This document shows, one piece after another, positions 1-13,171 of a stretch of DNA of 64,000 nt. This stretch comes from Gemella haemolysans (GTDB taxonomy: Bacteria; Bacillota; Bacilli; Staphylococcales; Gemellaceae). Numbering within the stretch: position 1 is the first letter of the stretch; each line of letters opens with the position of its first letter. The stretch is taken from positions 12,990 through 76,989 of the forward strand of contig NZ_CABFLN010000069.1 of NCBI RefSeq assembly GCF_901873445.1, written 5' to 3'. A model generated the notes under the pieces. The model made no database searches. It was not told where the DNA came from and worked only from the letters and a program-made list of their open reading frames with translations. Both the position numbers and the translations under genes were made by a program.

Positions 1-1170
1 AAAAACCCAAATGAAAGATACATTAGTTCTAAGGAATTATTTGAAGATCTTAGTACTGTTTTAAATCCTGAAAGATTCCATGAGAATAAGTATACTGGAT
101 TTAAAATACCTACAGAATCTGTTCGTAATAATTATAATCAAACTCAATATATAGATAGAAATCCTATTGATATACCTCATGCTTATTCTGATTATAATAA
201 TTATAATGACGAAGATGATTACTATGATTATGAAGAAGATGAACGTCAAAATAATAATAGAAATTATCAAAATACTCAACCAAAGAATAGTTATAATAAA
301 GTAAGCAAGAAAGATGAGAAGGAAGAAACTTCTAAAGCTAAACATATTTTCTTAGCAATTATTGCGATGGTCGCTATTATTGTTGGAGCATTTTTCACCT
401 ATAACTATTTAATAGGTGCCAACAGTGTATCGGCACCCGATGTTCGAAATAAAACTTTAGAAGAGGCAAAGGTTGCAATAGTTAAGGCTGGTTTAGAAGT
501 AGGAGATGTAACAGAAGTCGCTAGTGATGATGTAAAAGAAAAAACTGTTATTGATAGTGATCCTAAAGCAGGTAAAAAAGTTAGAAAAGGATCGAAAGTT
601 GATCTACGCGTTTCATCTGGTAAGAAAACTGTTGATATGCCTAATTTTGTTGGTATGGATGAAGATAATGTAAAAAGAAATGCATCAAAACTAGGATTTA
701 AAAACATAACTGTAGAAAAAGTTGAGAGCGATAGATATGATACTGGTAAAGTAGTATCGCAAAACATTCCAGCAGGCACAGAAATAGTTCCAAAAGAAAA
801 AGAGCTTATTATACAAGTTTCTAATGGTAAGAAAAAAATATCTATGCCTAATTTAGTTGGTGAAGAAAGTAGTAGAGCTGAAAGTTTAATTGCTTCTTAT
901 GGATTCAAAAATGTTTCTTATAAAGAAGAATACTCAGACAAAGAAGCTGGTACAGTAATTTCTCAAAGTATAAGAAGTGGATCTAGTATAATTCCTAGTG
1001 AGGAATCACTTGAAATTATAATTTCTAAAGGAAAAGAGAAGAAAACTTCAAGAGACGATTCTGATACTGATGCTAGAACAAATAATGATAATAACTCTAA
1101 TAATACATCTTCAAGAAATACAACATCTTCAACATCTACTAATAGGAATGAAAGAAGAAATAATAGCTAG
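1..1170 (+). CDS. prkC: PASTA-domain Ser/Thr protein kinase (PrkC/StkP type), C-terminal part
   Basis: The reading frame is open from base 1, so the gene begins outside the window. The first ~30 residues (PNERYISSKELFEDL) match the end of a Hanks-type kinase C-lobe. An Asn/Asp/Tyr-rich juxtamembrane linker, one membrane segment (about bases 345-410) and three extracellular PASTA repeats follow, then a Ser/Thr/Asn-rich tail. The PASTA repeats are at roughly bases 430-630, 635-835 and 838-1045, and the last two open with a PNFVG/PNLVG motif. Such kinases sense muropeptide or lipid II and phosphorylate division and wall-synthesis proteins. The kinase catalytic core itself cannot be seen here. 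Downstream is uvrC, separated by a terminator. Likely partners IreB, GpsB and MltG are encoded at 37.6-41 kb. Confidence 0.93.
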   Translation, partial: KNPNERYISSKELFEDLSTVLNPERFHENKYTGFKIPTESVRNNYNQTQYIDRNPIDIPHAYSDYNNYNDEDDYYDYEEDERQNNNRNYQNTQPKNSYNKVSKKDEKEETSKAKHIFLAIIAMVAIIVGAFFTYNYLIGANSVSAPDVRNKTLEEAKVAIVKAGLEVGDVTEVASDDVKEKTVIDSDPKAGKKVRKGSKVDLRVSSGKKTVDMPNFVGMDEDNVKRNASKLGFKNITVEKVESDRYDTGKVVSQNIPAGTEIVPKEKELIIQVSNGKKKISMPNLVGEESSRAESLIASYGFKNVSYKEEYSDKEAGTVISQSIRSGSSIIPSEESLEIIISKGKEKKTSRDDSDTDARTNNDNNSNNTSSRNTTSSTSTNRNERRNNS

Positions 1171-1181
1171 CTAATGACAAT

Positions 1182-1220
1182 AAAAGCACAGAAGAAATAT
1201 TAATTTCACTGTGCTTTTTT
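1182..1220 (+). terminator. Rho-independent terminator after the PASTA kinase gene
   Basis: A 10-bp stem (AAAAGCACAG at 1182-1191 with CTGTGCTTTT at 1209-1218) ends in a T-run. It lies 12 bp after the kinase stop codon. Confidence 0.88.
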
Positions 1221-1253
1221 AAAAAGTTAACATACAATTAAATGGTGATAATA

Positions 1254-3002
1254 ATGAATTTAACATTACAGAAAAAATTAGAGTTACTGCCAGATAATCC
1301 AGGTTGTTATCTATATAAAGATAATATTGGTGAGATTATTTATGTAGGTAAAGCTAAAAATATAAAGAATAGAGTAAAAAGTTACTTTACTGGTACTCAC
1401 AATAAAAAAACACAAACTTTAGTTTCGAAAATTGAAGATCTTGAATACATTATAGTAAACTCAGAGAAGGAAGCATTATTACTTGAGAATAATTTAATAA
1501 AAAAATATAGACCGTACTTTAATATTCGATTAAAAGATGATAAGAGTTACCCTTATTTGATGGTTACTAAGGAAGAACATCCACGTTTATTAATGACTAG
1601 GAAGTACAAAAAAAATAATAAAAATATTTATTTTGGACCATATGTTGATATTAAATCAGCAATGGAAGTGAAGAAAATTCTTGATAAAATTTATCCGCTT
1701 AGAAAGTGTAATCCTGTTGAGAAACGTCCTTGTATGTATTATCAAATAGGTGAATGTATAGGGCCATGTGCTAAAAAGATTATACCTGATGAATATAAAA
1801 CTCAAATTAATAAAATAAAATCATTTCTAACCGGTAATACTAAAGAAATTTTAGAAGACTTAAATAATAAAATGCAAGACCATATTCAAAATCTTGAATT
1901 TGAAGCTGCCAGACAAATTCATAGTTATATAAAATCAATTGAAGTATCGGTACAAAATCAAGTTGTTGCTGATAGCAATAATATCGATAGAGATTATATC
2001 GGATTTAATTTTAATGATGATTATATTTGTATTCAAATATTTTTATCAAGATTAGGTAATATAATTGAACGTAAGGTTGAATACTTTAATTTATATGATA
2101 ATCCAGAACAAATTTTGTATTCTTATTTGATGCAGTATTATTCGATGAATAAATTACCTAAAGAAATATATATCGATGAAGTTGATGGTAATTTACTTTC
2201 TAATGTTGTTGATTGCAAAGTGATTATACCAAAACGAGGAAATCATAGAAAAATATTAGATACAGTAAAAGAAAATGCGACGCACTATTTAAATAATAAT
2301 TTAGCTATTGAAGAATTAAAAGAGCGTAAATTACAAGTAACTTTAAACAATATAGCTGAAAAGTTAGGTGTTAAAACGATAGATAGTATTGATGCGTTTG
2401 ATAATTCGAATATTATGGGTGTTGATGCTGTGTCGGTAAAAGTCAATTTTACAAATGGTAAGAAAAACACATACAATTATAGAAAATTTAAAATTGATGA
2501 ATCCATTGGTATTAATGATGTTCAAACAATGAAAGAAGTTTTATATAGAAACTATAATGATAAGAAAACTAATACAGAACTATTAATAGTCGATGGTGGA
2601 AAAAACCATCTTAATGCTGCAATAGAGGTTGTTCATGAGACTCTTGGACTAACGCAAATTAAAATTATTGGATTAGCAAAAAACGATAAACATATAACAG
2701 AATATATTATTACTGATGATTATGAAATTATTGAATTTCCTAAAACTTCAGCTGAGTATCTGTTTTTAAAACAAATACAAGATGAAGTCCATAGGTTTGC
2801 TATTACTTATCATAGAGCAATTAAAACTAAAAATATGTATAATTCTAGTTTAGACAATATTCAAGGTATTGGAAAAGTGAGAAAGAATCTCTTACTTAAA
2901 ACATTTTCTTCAATCGAAGAAATTAAAGAAGCATCTGAAGAAAGACTATTAAAATTAGGTATTCCAAAAGATGTAATAAACAATTTGAAAAATAATTTAT
3001 AA
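1254..3002 (+). CDS. uvrC: Excinuclease ABC subunit C
   Basis: UvrC makes both incisions in nucleotide excision repair together with UvrA and UvrB. Visible domains are an N-terminal GIY-YIG nuclease (PGCYLYKD, then IYVGKAKNIKNRVKSYF), a cysteine cluster (CNPVEKRPCMYY...CIGPC) of the kind that can hold an Fe-S cluster, and a UVR motif for UvrB binding around residues 195-230. An RNase H-like endonuclease (FDNSN...GVDAVSV, LLIVDGGKNHL, HRFAITYHR) and a C-terminal helix-hairpin-helix (IQGIGKVRKNLL) follow. An ATG at 1242 is in frame, but GGTGA at 1244-1248 is spaced correctly only for the ATG at 1254. That gives 582 residues, about the normal family length. It is transcribed alone between two terminators. 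Confidence 0.96.
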   Translation: MNLTLQKKLELLPDNPGCYLYKDNIGEIIYVGKAKNIKNRVKSYFTGTHNKKTQTLVSKIEDLEYIIVNSEKEALLLENNLIKKYRPYFNIRLKDDKSYPYLMVTKEEHPRLLMTRKYKKNNKNIYFGPYVDIKSAMEVKKILDKIYPLRKCNPVEKRPCMYYQIGECIGPCAKKIIPDEYKTQINKIKSFLTGNTKEILEDLNNKMQDHIQNLEFEAARQIHSYIKSIEVSVQNQVVADSNNIDRDYIGFNFNDDYICIQIFLSRLGNIIERKVEYFNLYDNPEQILYSYLMQYYSMNKLPKEIYIDEVDGNLLSNVVDCKVIIPKRGNHRKILDTVKENATHYLNNNLAIEELKERKLQVTLNNIAEKLGVKTIDSIDAFDNSNIMGVDAVSVKVNFTNGKKNTYNYRKFKIDESIGINDVQTMKEVLYRNYNDKKTNTELLIVDGGKNHLNAAIEVVHETLGLTQIKIIGLAKNDKHITEYIITDDYEIIEFPKTSAEYLFLKQIQDEVHRFAITYHRAIKTKNMYNSSLDNIQGIGKVRKNLLLKTFSSIEEIKEASEERLLKLGIPKDVINNLKNNL

Positions 3003-3007
3003 ATTGT

Positions 3008-3058
3008 TAAGTTATCCTTATTTTATATAAATAAATATACGGATAACTTAATTTTTTT
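3008..3058 (+). terminator. Rho-independent terminator after uvrC
   Basis: TAAGTTATCC (3008-3017) pairs with GGATAACTTA (3041-3050) over a 23-nt loop. An A then seven T residues follow. Confidence 0.82.
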
Positions 3059-3089
3059 GAATTATTCTATAGTAATATTACTAAAAGTA

Positions 3090-3098
3090 TGGTATAAT
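3090..3098 (+). promoter_or_regulatory. Extended -10 promoter for the FAH hydrolase-recA unit
   Basis: TGGTATAAT (TATAAT at 3093-3098) is an extended -10 element with no clear -35. It follows the uvrC terminator and precedes a strong GAGGAGG ribosome binding site at 3122-3128. No recognisable SOS operator is seen at this promoter. Confidence 0.65.
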
Positions 3099-3133
3099 AA
3101 CCTAAAGAAATTATAACAGTCGAGGAGGCAACT

Positions 3134-4048
3134 ATGAAATTTTTATCATTCAGTTATAACGATAATGAATTATATGGAGTAAAAGTAAAACGTGAAGAAA
3201 GTGCATGGAATCTAATTAAAGTACTAGAAGATTTTGATAATACTGATAAAATACCTGCGACTTTAAGAGAAGCAATTGAAGTATATGGAGTTTCTTTCAT
3301 TGAAAAAATTAGAAAAGTACTAAAATTAGTTGAAGAAAGTGGTAAATCTGAAAGTTATAAAATACCATTTGATAAAATAATTTGGCGTTCACCTATTACA
3401 AGAACACCAAAAAATATTCTTTGTGTTGGGCACAATTATGAGGCTCATGTTAATGAACTTGGAGATGAGCTGGCTAAAACTCCGAAAGATGTTCTTATCT
3501 TTACGAAAGCAACAACAGCTCTAGCTGGAAATAATGAAGTAGTTCCATCTCACAAAAATATTACAGATAGCTTAGACTTCGGAGGAGAACTTGCTGTAGT
3601 AATAGCTAAACCAGGTAAAAACATACTAAGACCACTAGTTTTAGATTATATTTTTGGTTACACAATCATGAATGATATTACAGCTACAGACCTACAATAT
3701 AAACACGGACAATTTTTCTTAGGGAAATCATTAGAAAAATCAGCAGTAGTAGGTCCTTACTTAGTAACTAAAGATGAAGTTAGTTCACCTGAATCAATGA
3801 GTATCGTAACAAAAATTAATGGTGAAATTAAACAAAATGCTATGACATCTGAAATGTTGTTTAGAGTAGATGATGTATTAGCAGAAATTAGTAAAATAGT
3901 TCCACTAGAAGCTGGAGATATTATTGCTACTGGTACACCTGCAGGAGTAGGTGCAGCGCAAAATCCACCAAAATTCTTACAGACAGGTGATGAAATCAAA
4001 ATCACTGTTGAAGGTATTGGAACTTTAACTACAGTAATTGGAGAATAA
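3134..4048 (+). CDS. Fumarylacetoacetate hydrolase (FAH) family protein
   Basis: A 304-residue protein of the FAH superfamily, metal-dependent hydrolases, isomerases or decarboxylases of acyl-pyruvate-type compounds. Visible family signatures are [15 protein letters not shown], the metal-binding [24 protein letters not shown], and the C-terminal [13 protein letters not shown]. The N-terminal ~90 residues resemble the extra domain of the YcgM/HpcE-like group. The true substrate cannot be told from sequence; 5-oxoprolinase-like, acylpyruvase or oxaloacetate decarboxylase activity are all possible. recA starts 16 bp after the stop codon, so the two are probably co-transcribed. That is an unusual partner for recA. 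Confidence 0.88.
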   Translation: MKFLSFSYNDNELYGVKVKREESAWNLIKVLEDFDNTDKIPATLREAIEVYGVSFIEKIRKVLKLVEESGKSESYKIPFDKIIWRSPITRTPKNILCVGHNYEAHVNELGDELAKTPKDVLIFTKATTALAGNNEVVPSHKNITDSLDFGGELAVVIAKPGKNILRPLVLDYIFGYTIMNDITATDLQYKHGQFFLGKSLEKSAVVGPYLVTKDEVSSPESMSIVTKINGEIKQNAMTSEMLFRVDDVLAEISKIVPLEAGDIIATGTPAGVGAAQNPPKFLQTGDEIKITVEGIGTLTTVIGE

Positions 4049-4064
4049 GCAGAAAGGAAAAACA

Positions 4065-5204
4065 ATGGCAAAAAAATCAAAAGATAAACAAGTCACTCAC
4101 ATAGAAAAAGATGATTTAAAAGCACGTCAAGCCGCTATTAATGAAGCCATAAAAGTAATTGAAAAAGAATACGGTAAAGGTGCTATTATGGATATTTCAT
4201 CTGAAAATCCGATTAAAGTTGAAGCTGTATCATCAGGTTCATTAGCGATTGACTCAGCTTTAGGAATTGGAGGATATCCAAAAGGTCGTATCGTTGAAGT
4301 TTATGGTCCAGAATCATCAGGGAAAACTACAATAGCATTACATGCGATTGCAGAAGTTCAAAAAACAGGTGGTATTGCTGCATTTATAGATGCTGAAAAT
4401 GCACTTGATATCGAATATGCAAAAGCTCTAGGTGTTGATTTCACACCGGGTAAATTTTTCCTATCTCAACCTGATAGCGGAGAACAAGCGCTAGATATTG
4501 CTGAAAAATTAATTTTATCAGGAGCTATTGATATTATCGTTATAGACTCAGTTGCTGCTTTAGTACCAAAAGCTGAGATTGATGGAGTTATGGGTGCTAA
4601 CCATATCGGATTACAAGCTCGTCTTATGTCACAAGCTTTACGTAAATTAACAGGTCAAATAAATAAAGCTAATACCATTGCTTTATTTATAAACCAACTT
4701 CGTGAAAAAGTAGGAGTAATGTTTGGTAGCCCGGAAGTAACAACTGGTGGGCGTGCACTAAAATTCTATTCTACAGTACGTATAGATGTACGTAAAGGAG
4801 AAGCTATTAAAGGCGCTGATAGTGAAATTTTAGGTAACAGAACTAAAATTAAAATTGTTAAAAATAAAGTAGCTCCACCGTTCAAAATTGCAGAAGTTGA
4901 TATTATGTTTGGTGAAGGTATTTCTAAAATCGGAGAAACTCTTGATTTTGCAGTTGATTTAGATATTATCAGCAAATCTGGATCATGGTTCTCATACAAT
5001 GGAGAGCGTTTAGGACAAGGTCGTGAAAACGTGAAGAAAGTCTTCGAAGAAAATGAAGAACTATATAATGAAATTTACGGTCTTGTTAGGGAAGAATTGC
5101 TGAATAAAACTGGGAAAAAAACTGACTCAGCTATAGAAGATGACTCAAATGATAACATCGATGAACTTGATTTAGGGATAGAAACATTAGGTGAGGTAGA
5201 ATAA
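4065..5204 (+). CDS. recA: Recombinase RecA
   Basis: RecA forms the ATP-dependent filament on single-stranded DNA, catalyses strand exchange and triggers self-cleavage of LexA-type repressors. Walker A is GPESSGKT at residues 81-88, and [19 protein letters not shown] and the loop-2 region ([13 protein letters not shown]) are intact. The C-terminus is acidic ([13 protein letters not shown]). The frame extends upstream to a TTG at 4038, but AAAGGA at 4053-4058 sits correctly before ATG 4065, giving 379 residues. Within this window its likely regulatory client is the S24 repressor at 51.5 kb. Confidence 0.98.
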   Translation: MAKKSKDKQVTHIEKDDLKARQAAINEAIKVIEKEYGKGAIMDISSENPIKVEAVSSGSLAIDSALGIGGYPKGRIVEVYGPESSGKTTIALHAIAEVQKTGGIAAFIDAENALDIEYAKALGVDFTPGKFFLSQPDSGEQALDIAEKLILSGAIDIIVIDSVAALVPKAEIDGVMGANHIGLQARLMSQALRKLTGQINKANTIALFINQLREKVGVMFGSPEVTTGGRALKFYSTVRIDVRKGEAIKGADSEILGNRTKIKIVKNKVAPPFKIAEVDIMFGEGISKIGETLDFAVDLDIISKSGSWFSYNGERLGQGRENVKKVFEENEELYNEIYGLVREELLNKTGKKTDSAIEDDSNDNIDELDLGIETLGEVE

Positions 5205-5209
5205 TATAT

Positions 5210-5305
5210 ATGAATAAAAAAATATTTAAAATTGTATTATGGTTAATGATATTTATTATATTAGCTAGTGGGTTTATATCTGCAGTAGCTATGTTTTTAA
5301 AATAA
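5210..5305 (+). CDS. Small membrane protein, Prli42/DUF4044-like
   Basis: A 31-codon ORF starts 5 bp after the recA stop codon. It begins MNKKIFKIVLWL, has one long hydrophobic segment (IFIILASGFISAVAMFL) and ends after a single Lys. Length and layout (short Lys-rich N-terminus, one helix, SGF/SA turn, MFL end) match the 31-residue Prli42/DUF4044 family. Listeria Prli42 anchors the stressosome at the membrane. GAGG at 5193-5196 inside recA is the only ribosome binding site candidate, at a somewhat long spacing. A terminator follows directly. The family call rests on pattern and length only. Confidence 0.6.
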   Translation: MNKKIFKIVLWLMIFIILASGFISAVAMFLK

Positions 5306-5327
5306 ATATACAAACTAAATAAAAATA

Positions 5328-5354
5328 AAAACTCAGATAATATCTGAGTTTTTA
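5328..5354 (+). terminator. Rho-independent terminator closing the recA unit
   Basis: ACTCAGATA (5331-5339) and TATCTGAGT (5341-5349) form a tight hairpin flanked by A-rich and T-rich runs. It could work in both directions. Confidence 0.85.
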
Positions 5355-5404
5355 TTTTGAAAGTATGATAAAATATAATTATAGAAAATATAGGAGAAAT
5401 AACT

Positions 5405-9584
<4,180 letters not shown>

Positions 9585-9585
<1 letters not shown>

Positions 9586-9863
9586 TGGATAATAAGTTAC
9601 CTTATAAAGTATTTGGGATAGTCATAGCCTTTGTGTCAATAATTACTTTCTTTATAATGAATTACAATTCTGTACCTGTATCATTTATCTTCTTTACGGT
9701 TAAATTGCCATTAACGATTCTATTCTTTGTATGTTTCTTTATAGGAATGATACTTGCGACTCTATATTGGCGTCAAAAATATAAAACTTTATCAAAAAAA
9801 TACGAAAGAACAGAAAAATTATTATTTACTAAAGAACAGTTGGAAGAAGATAAAAAAGAATAA
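9585..9863 (+). CDS. LapA-domain (DUF1049) small membrane protein
   Basis: A 92-residue protein with two membrane segments (about residues 9-28 and 38-60) joined by a short loop. A positively charged, probably coiled tail (YWRQKYKTLSKKYERTEKLL) follows. The layout fits the LapA/DUF1049 family, whose role in Gram-positives is unknown. Its ATG overlaps the ligA stop codon (ATAATG), with GAGAGGTGG just upstream, so translation is coupled to ligA. recJ follows 33 bp later. Confidence 0.75.
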
Positions 9864-9896
9864 ACAAAAAATAATTAAAAGAAGTGAGGTGAGAAA

Positions 9897-12158
9897 ATGG
9901 GAATTAAATACAATTGGATATATCCAACATATGATGAAAGTTTTATAAAAGAAATAGAATCGTATAATATCTCAAAAAACGTTGCTAAAATATTAAATGC
10001 TCGTTCTATTACTGATATGTCATCAGTGAAAAAATATTTTTCAGATGAATACGAAGAAGGTTATGATCCATTTTTAATGTATGATATGCAAAAAGCTGTT
10101 GATAGAATTAATGAAGCTATTGAGAATGAAGAGAAAATATTGGTATATGGTGACTATGATGCCGATGGTATTACATCTACAGTACTATTAGTCGAAACAC
10201 TAATTTCTTTAGGAGCAAATGTCTCATCATACATACCAAATAGATTTGATGAAGGTTATGGACCTAATAAAGAAGCTTTTACAAAAATTATTGAATCTGG
10301 AATTACTTTAATTATTACAGTAGATAATGGTATTGCAGGTGTCGAGGAAGTAGATCTTGCTAATGAATTAGGTTGTGATGTCATTATTACAGATCACCAT
10401 AAAATACAAGATACCATTCCAAATGCATATGCTATCATACATCCCGAACATCCAGAAGGAGAATATCCTTTTAAAAAACTAGCAGGAGTTGGGGTTGCAT
10501 TTAAACTAGCTCACGCTTTACTAGAAATTTTCCCTGATTTTCTTTTAGACTTAGTTGCAATAGGAACTATAGCTGATATGGTTTCAATTACTGATGAAAA
10601 TAGGATTTTTGTTAAACAGGGATTGGAATTAATCAATGAAGATCCACGTATAGGATTAAAAATGTTACTTGAATTATCAAATATTGATACTAAAGTAGAT
10701 GAACAAACAATTGGCTTTTATATAGGTCCAAAATTAAATTCTATTGGTAGAATGGATAGTGCTAAATTAGGACTTTCATTCTTAATGGCTGAAGATGCTG
10801 AGACAGCAAGAGTATTGGCTGAGCAAATTGAAAAATATAATATTGAACGTAAACAAGTTACTGAAGATATTGTTAAAGATGTTATTAGTCAAATAGAGAA
10901 GTCTAATAAAAAAGATAATAATGTTCTTATGATATCTGGAAATTATCATGAAGGCGTTCTGGGAATAGTTGCATCTAATATTGTAGAAAAATATCAAAGA
11001 CCTGTGTTTATAATGAATAATAAAGATGGAGTTTTGAAAGGCTCAGCCAGAAGTATTTTTGATTTTAATATCTATACAGCTATGAATAAAATATCGGATT
11101 TATTTTTAGCATTTGGAGGACATACACTTGCTGCAGGTTTCTCATTTGATGAAAATAATCTAAATCAAATACAAGATTTCCTTAATAGTGAATATGAAGA
11201 ATATAAACAGAGTAATGAATTAAAATCAACTAAAAAAATTGATATTGTTACTACTTTAGAAGAAATAAGCTACCAATTTGTTAGTTCTTTAGAAGTATTA
11301 AAACCTTTTGGAATGGACTTTGAAAAACCTACAGTATTATTGGAAAATGCAATAGTATTAAATAAATCATATTTTGGATTAGATAAACAGTATTTAAGAT
11401 TAACAATTGCTGATGAAGTAGGGAACTTAGAGTGTATTACATTTAAAGATAGTGTTGTATTTGATAAAGTTGAGAAGAATGATATTATAGATTTATTATG
11501 TACTATTGATAAGAATAATTTTAGCGGCCGTACTAAGTTACAAGCACATATAATAGATATAGCTGTTAAAGAACTCTTATTTGAAGATTTGAGATTTATT
11601 AATTATGATATATCAAAAATTGGAAAAGATGCTATTAAAGTTTCAAAAAAAATTGATGATAGAGATAATAATTTCTATTTGTATAAAGATATTGAACAAT
11701 TAGAAGAAAATATTGAAGCTATCTACTTATTAGATATCCCTACTAGTAAGGAATATCTAGAAAAATTAATTAAGTTAAATCCTAAGAAAATTTATTTAAT
11801 TTGTGAAGAAAAGCAAATCTTATCAGATTTTTATTTAATTGATAAAGATAGATTAATTAAACTATTTAATATAATTCTATCTGCGCCTAATAAACAAATT
11901 AATATTTCTCAGCAGTTAGATAAGTTAATATCCGCATTAAAATCGAATGTAGATAGTTTAAAAATTATGATACAAATTTTTAGAGAATTAAATCTTATAA
12001 CATTTGAAAACAATACATTAAAATTAAATGAAAACTATACAAAAGTAGACTTAAAACAATCAGAAAGTTTTGTAAGAATGGAAAATATTTTTGAAGTTGA
12101 AAGAATTCTTCTAAAAGAAAACATTACCAATATTAATAAAATTTTTGATGAAAAGTAA
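9897..12158 (+). CDS. recJ: Single-stranded-DNA-specific exonuclease RecJ
   Basis: A 5'-3' exonuclease of the DHH superfamily used in recombinational and mismatch repair. DHH-domain motifs are all present: VYGDYDADGITST, ITVDNGIAG, ITDHHK and IGTIADMV. DHHA1 motifs (GNYHEGVLGIVAS, GSARS, FGGHTLAAGF) and an OB domain follow. At 753 residues it has the C-terminal extension typical of Bacilli RecJ. GTGAGGTGAG precedes ATG 9897. It is the fourth gene of the pcrA-ligA-lapA-recJ run. Confidence 0.96.
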   Translation: MGIKYNWIYPTYDESFIKEIESYNISKNVAKILNARSITDMSSVKKYFSDEYEEGYDPFLMYDMQKAVDRINEAIENEEKILVYGDYDADGITSTVLLVETLISLGANVSSYIPNRFDEGYGPNKEAFTKIIESGITLIITVDNGIAGVEEVDLANELGCDVIITDHHKIQDTIPNAYAIIHPEHPEGEYPFKKLAGVGVAFKLAHALLEIFPDFLLDLVAIGTIADMVSITDENRIFVKQGLELINEDPRIGLKMLLELSNIDTKVDEQTIGFYIGPKLNSIGRMDSAKLGLSFLMAEDAETARVLAEQIEKYNIERKQVTEDIVKDVISQIEKSNKKDNNVLMISGNYHEGVLGIVASNIVEKYQRPVFIMNNKDGVLKGSARSIFDFNIYTAMNKISDLFLAFGGHTLAAGFSFDENNLNQIQDFLNSEYEEYKQSNELKSTKKIDIVTTLEEISYQFVSSLEVLKPFGMDFEKPTVLLENAIVLNKSYFGLDKQYLRLTIADEVGNLECITFKDSVVFDKVEKNDIIDLLCTIDKNNFSGRTKLQAHIIDIAVKELLFEDLRFINYDISKIGKDAIKVSKKIDDRDNNFYLYKDIEQLEENIEAIYLLDIPTSKEYLEKLIKLNPKKIYLICEEKQILSDFYLIDKDRLIKLFNIILSAPNKQINISQQLDKLISALKSNVDSLKIMIQIFRELNLITFENNTLKLNENYTKVDLKQSESFVRMENIFEVERILLKENITNINKIFDEK

Positions 12159-12178
12159 ACTTTTTAAAGGAGGATTAA

Positions 12179-12805
12179 ATGAAAATATTATATTTTTGGG
12201 ATGCATATTGTGGTTGGTGTTATGGTTTTGATAAATTGTTTACTAAATTTTATGAAAATCATACGGACATAGAAATTGATATTGTCTCTGGTGGATTATT
12301 TATTGGTCAGAATAGTAAAAAAATAGGTGAATATCCTTATTTTAAGGATGCTAATAAAGAAATTTCAGAAATGTATAATATAGAATTTGGAGATAGGTAT
12401 AAAAAAGTTCTTGAAGAAGGTGAAATGGTATTGAATTCACTTCATCCAGCAATAGCACTTAGTACTGTTAAAGAGTTACTACCAAACTCAAAACTATTAT
12501 CATATGCATATGATATGCAATGTAAGTTTTTTATTGAAGGTAAAAGTTTAAGTGATATAACTACATATATAGAGTTGTGTGATAAGTATGAAATTGATAG
12601 TTCTGAATTAGCATTAAAACTTACAATAGCCTTCAAAAACTCAGAGCAACTACATCCTGACTTTTTAAAAACTTTGAGTTTAGGAATTGAATCATATCCT
12701 ACTGCAGTTCTTGAAAAAGATGGTGAATTTTATGATTTACGTGGTTATGCCACAGAACCAGAGGATATAGAAATTCACTACAATTTAATAACGAAAAGAT
12801 TTTAG
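12179..12805 (+). CDS. DsbA-family thioredoxin-fold protein (FrnE-like)
   Basis: A 208-residue cytosolic protein with a thioredoxin-fold start (MKILYFWDAYCGWCYGFD). The redox motif is C11-G-W-C14, an insertion of helices follows, and a cis-Pro region (ESYPTAVLEKDG) is seen near the end. There is no signal peptide. The family includes FrnE-like disulfide isomerases and DsbA-like oxidoreductases, and which reaction it carries out is not determined. AAAGGAGGA gives a strong ribosome binding site. It is probably the last gene of the recJ operon, closed by the terminator at 12861. Confidence 0.82.
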   Translation: MKILYFWDAYCGWCYGFDKLFTKFYENHTDIEIDIVSGGLFIGQNSKKIGEYPYFKDANKEISEMYNIEFGDRYKKVLEEGEMVLNSLHPAIALSTVKELLPNSKLLSYAYDMQCKFFIEGKSLSDITTYIELCDKYEIDSSELALKLTIAFKNSEQLHPDFLKTLSLGIESYPTAVLEKDGEFYDLRGYATEPEDIEIHYNLITKRF

Positions 12806-12860
12806 TTAGTAATATTAATTATTTTTTCATTGTGGCAAAATTTTTAACAAATTTTCAAGA

Positions 12861-12920
12861 GGGCAAATTTATGATTTCAGCGATTTATGAACTGGAATCA
12901 TAAATTTGATCCCTAATTTT
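12861..12920 (+). terminator. Long rho-independent terminator after the DsbA-like gene
   Basis: GGG and AAATTTATGATT (12865-12876) pair with AATCATAAATTT (12896-12907) and CCC. An inner CAG/CTG pair and a T-run follow. Confidence 0.85.
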
Positions 12921-12940
12921 TTTCATTTTAATGTTTTTAC

Positions 12941-12998
12941 TTGTATCTTTTTTCTGCTGTAGTATAATGTGACTATAATTAATCGATATTGATTATCA
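12941..12998 (+). promoter_or_regulatory. Strong promoter overlapped by a Fur-type operator
   Basis: TTGTAT (12941-12946), a 16-bp spacer and TATAAT (12963-12968) form a promoter. CGATATT-G-ATTATCA at 12984-12998 matches the 7-1-7 Fur consensus TGATAAT-N-ATTATCA at 12 of 14 positions. It lies over the expected transcript start, the usual place for Fur repression. Confidence 0.72.
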
Positions 12999-13019
12999 GT
13001 GTATTTATGGAGGTAAATC

Positions 13020-13083
13020 ATGAACAAAAAATAACAAACTGATAATTGGATTAGCTGCATTAGGCTTCAGAAGAAAAAGATAA
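13020..13083 (+). pseudogene. Remnant of an iron-regulated exported or surface protein gene
   Basis: A strong GGAGG ribosome binding site (13009-13013) precedes ATG 13020. The frame stops after four codons (MNKK). Removing one base from the A6 run at 13026-13031 gives a 20-codon reading: MNKNNKLIIG followed by LAALGFRRKR. The first half looks like the start of a signal peptide. The second half looks like the hydrophobic/Arg-rich end of a sortase signal. I infer an internal deletion plus a frameshift that destroyed a Fur-controlled gene, leaving its promoter, ribosome binding site and terminator. A real tiny peptide or leader cannot be excluded. Confidence 0.5.
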
Positions 13084-13122
13084 TTTATAAATTTAATAAT
13101 AATAATTACATAAGATATAAAT

Positions 13123-13165
13123 AAACGGATGTACTTAACAATCGCCAAGTACATCCGTTATTATT
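13123..13165. terminator. Bidirectional terminator between the remnant and the VanZ-like gene
   Basis: A perfect 13-bp stem (AACGGATGTACTT at 13124-13136 with AAGTACATCCGTT at 13147-13159) has a 10-nt loop and AT-rich flanks. It serves the + strand remnant and the - strand gene ending at 13172. Confidence 0.85.
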
Positions 13166-13171
13166 TGTTAT

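Noticed and set aside
61..345. 94-codon - strand frame, very Ile/Phe rich
   Set aside because: It is antisense to the AT-rich linker of the PASTA kinase; its hydrophobicity follows from the complement of Asn/Asp/Tyr codons.
3036..3050. ATACGGATAACTTA near the recA-unit promoter as an S24 operator
   Set aside because: It is part of the uvrC terminator stem, lacks the CC half, and lies over 50 bp upstream of the -10.
9754..9948. 64-codon + strand frame across the lapA-recJ junction
   Set aside because: It overlaps two well-supported genes in another frame, and its composition is that of a shadow frame.
13026..13031. A6 run as a programmed frameshift site
   Set aside because: A6 alone without a stimulatory structure or a long second frame is weak; decay or a sequencing error is simpler.
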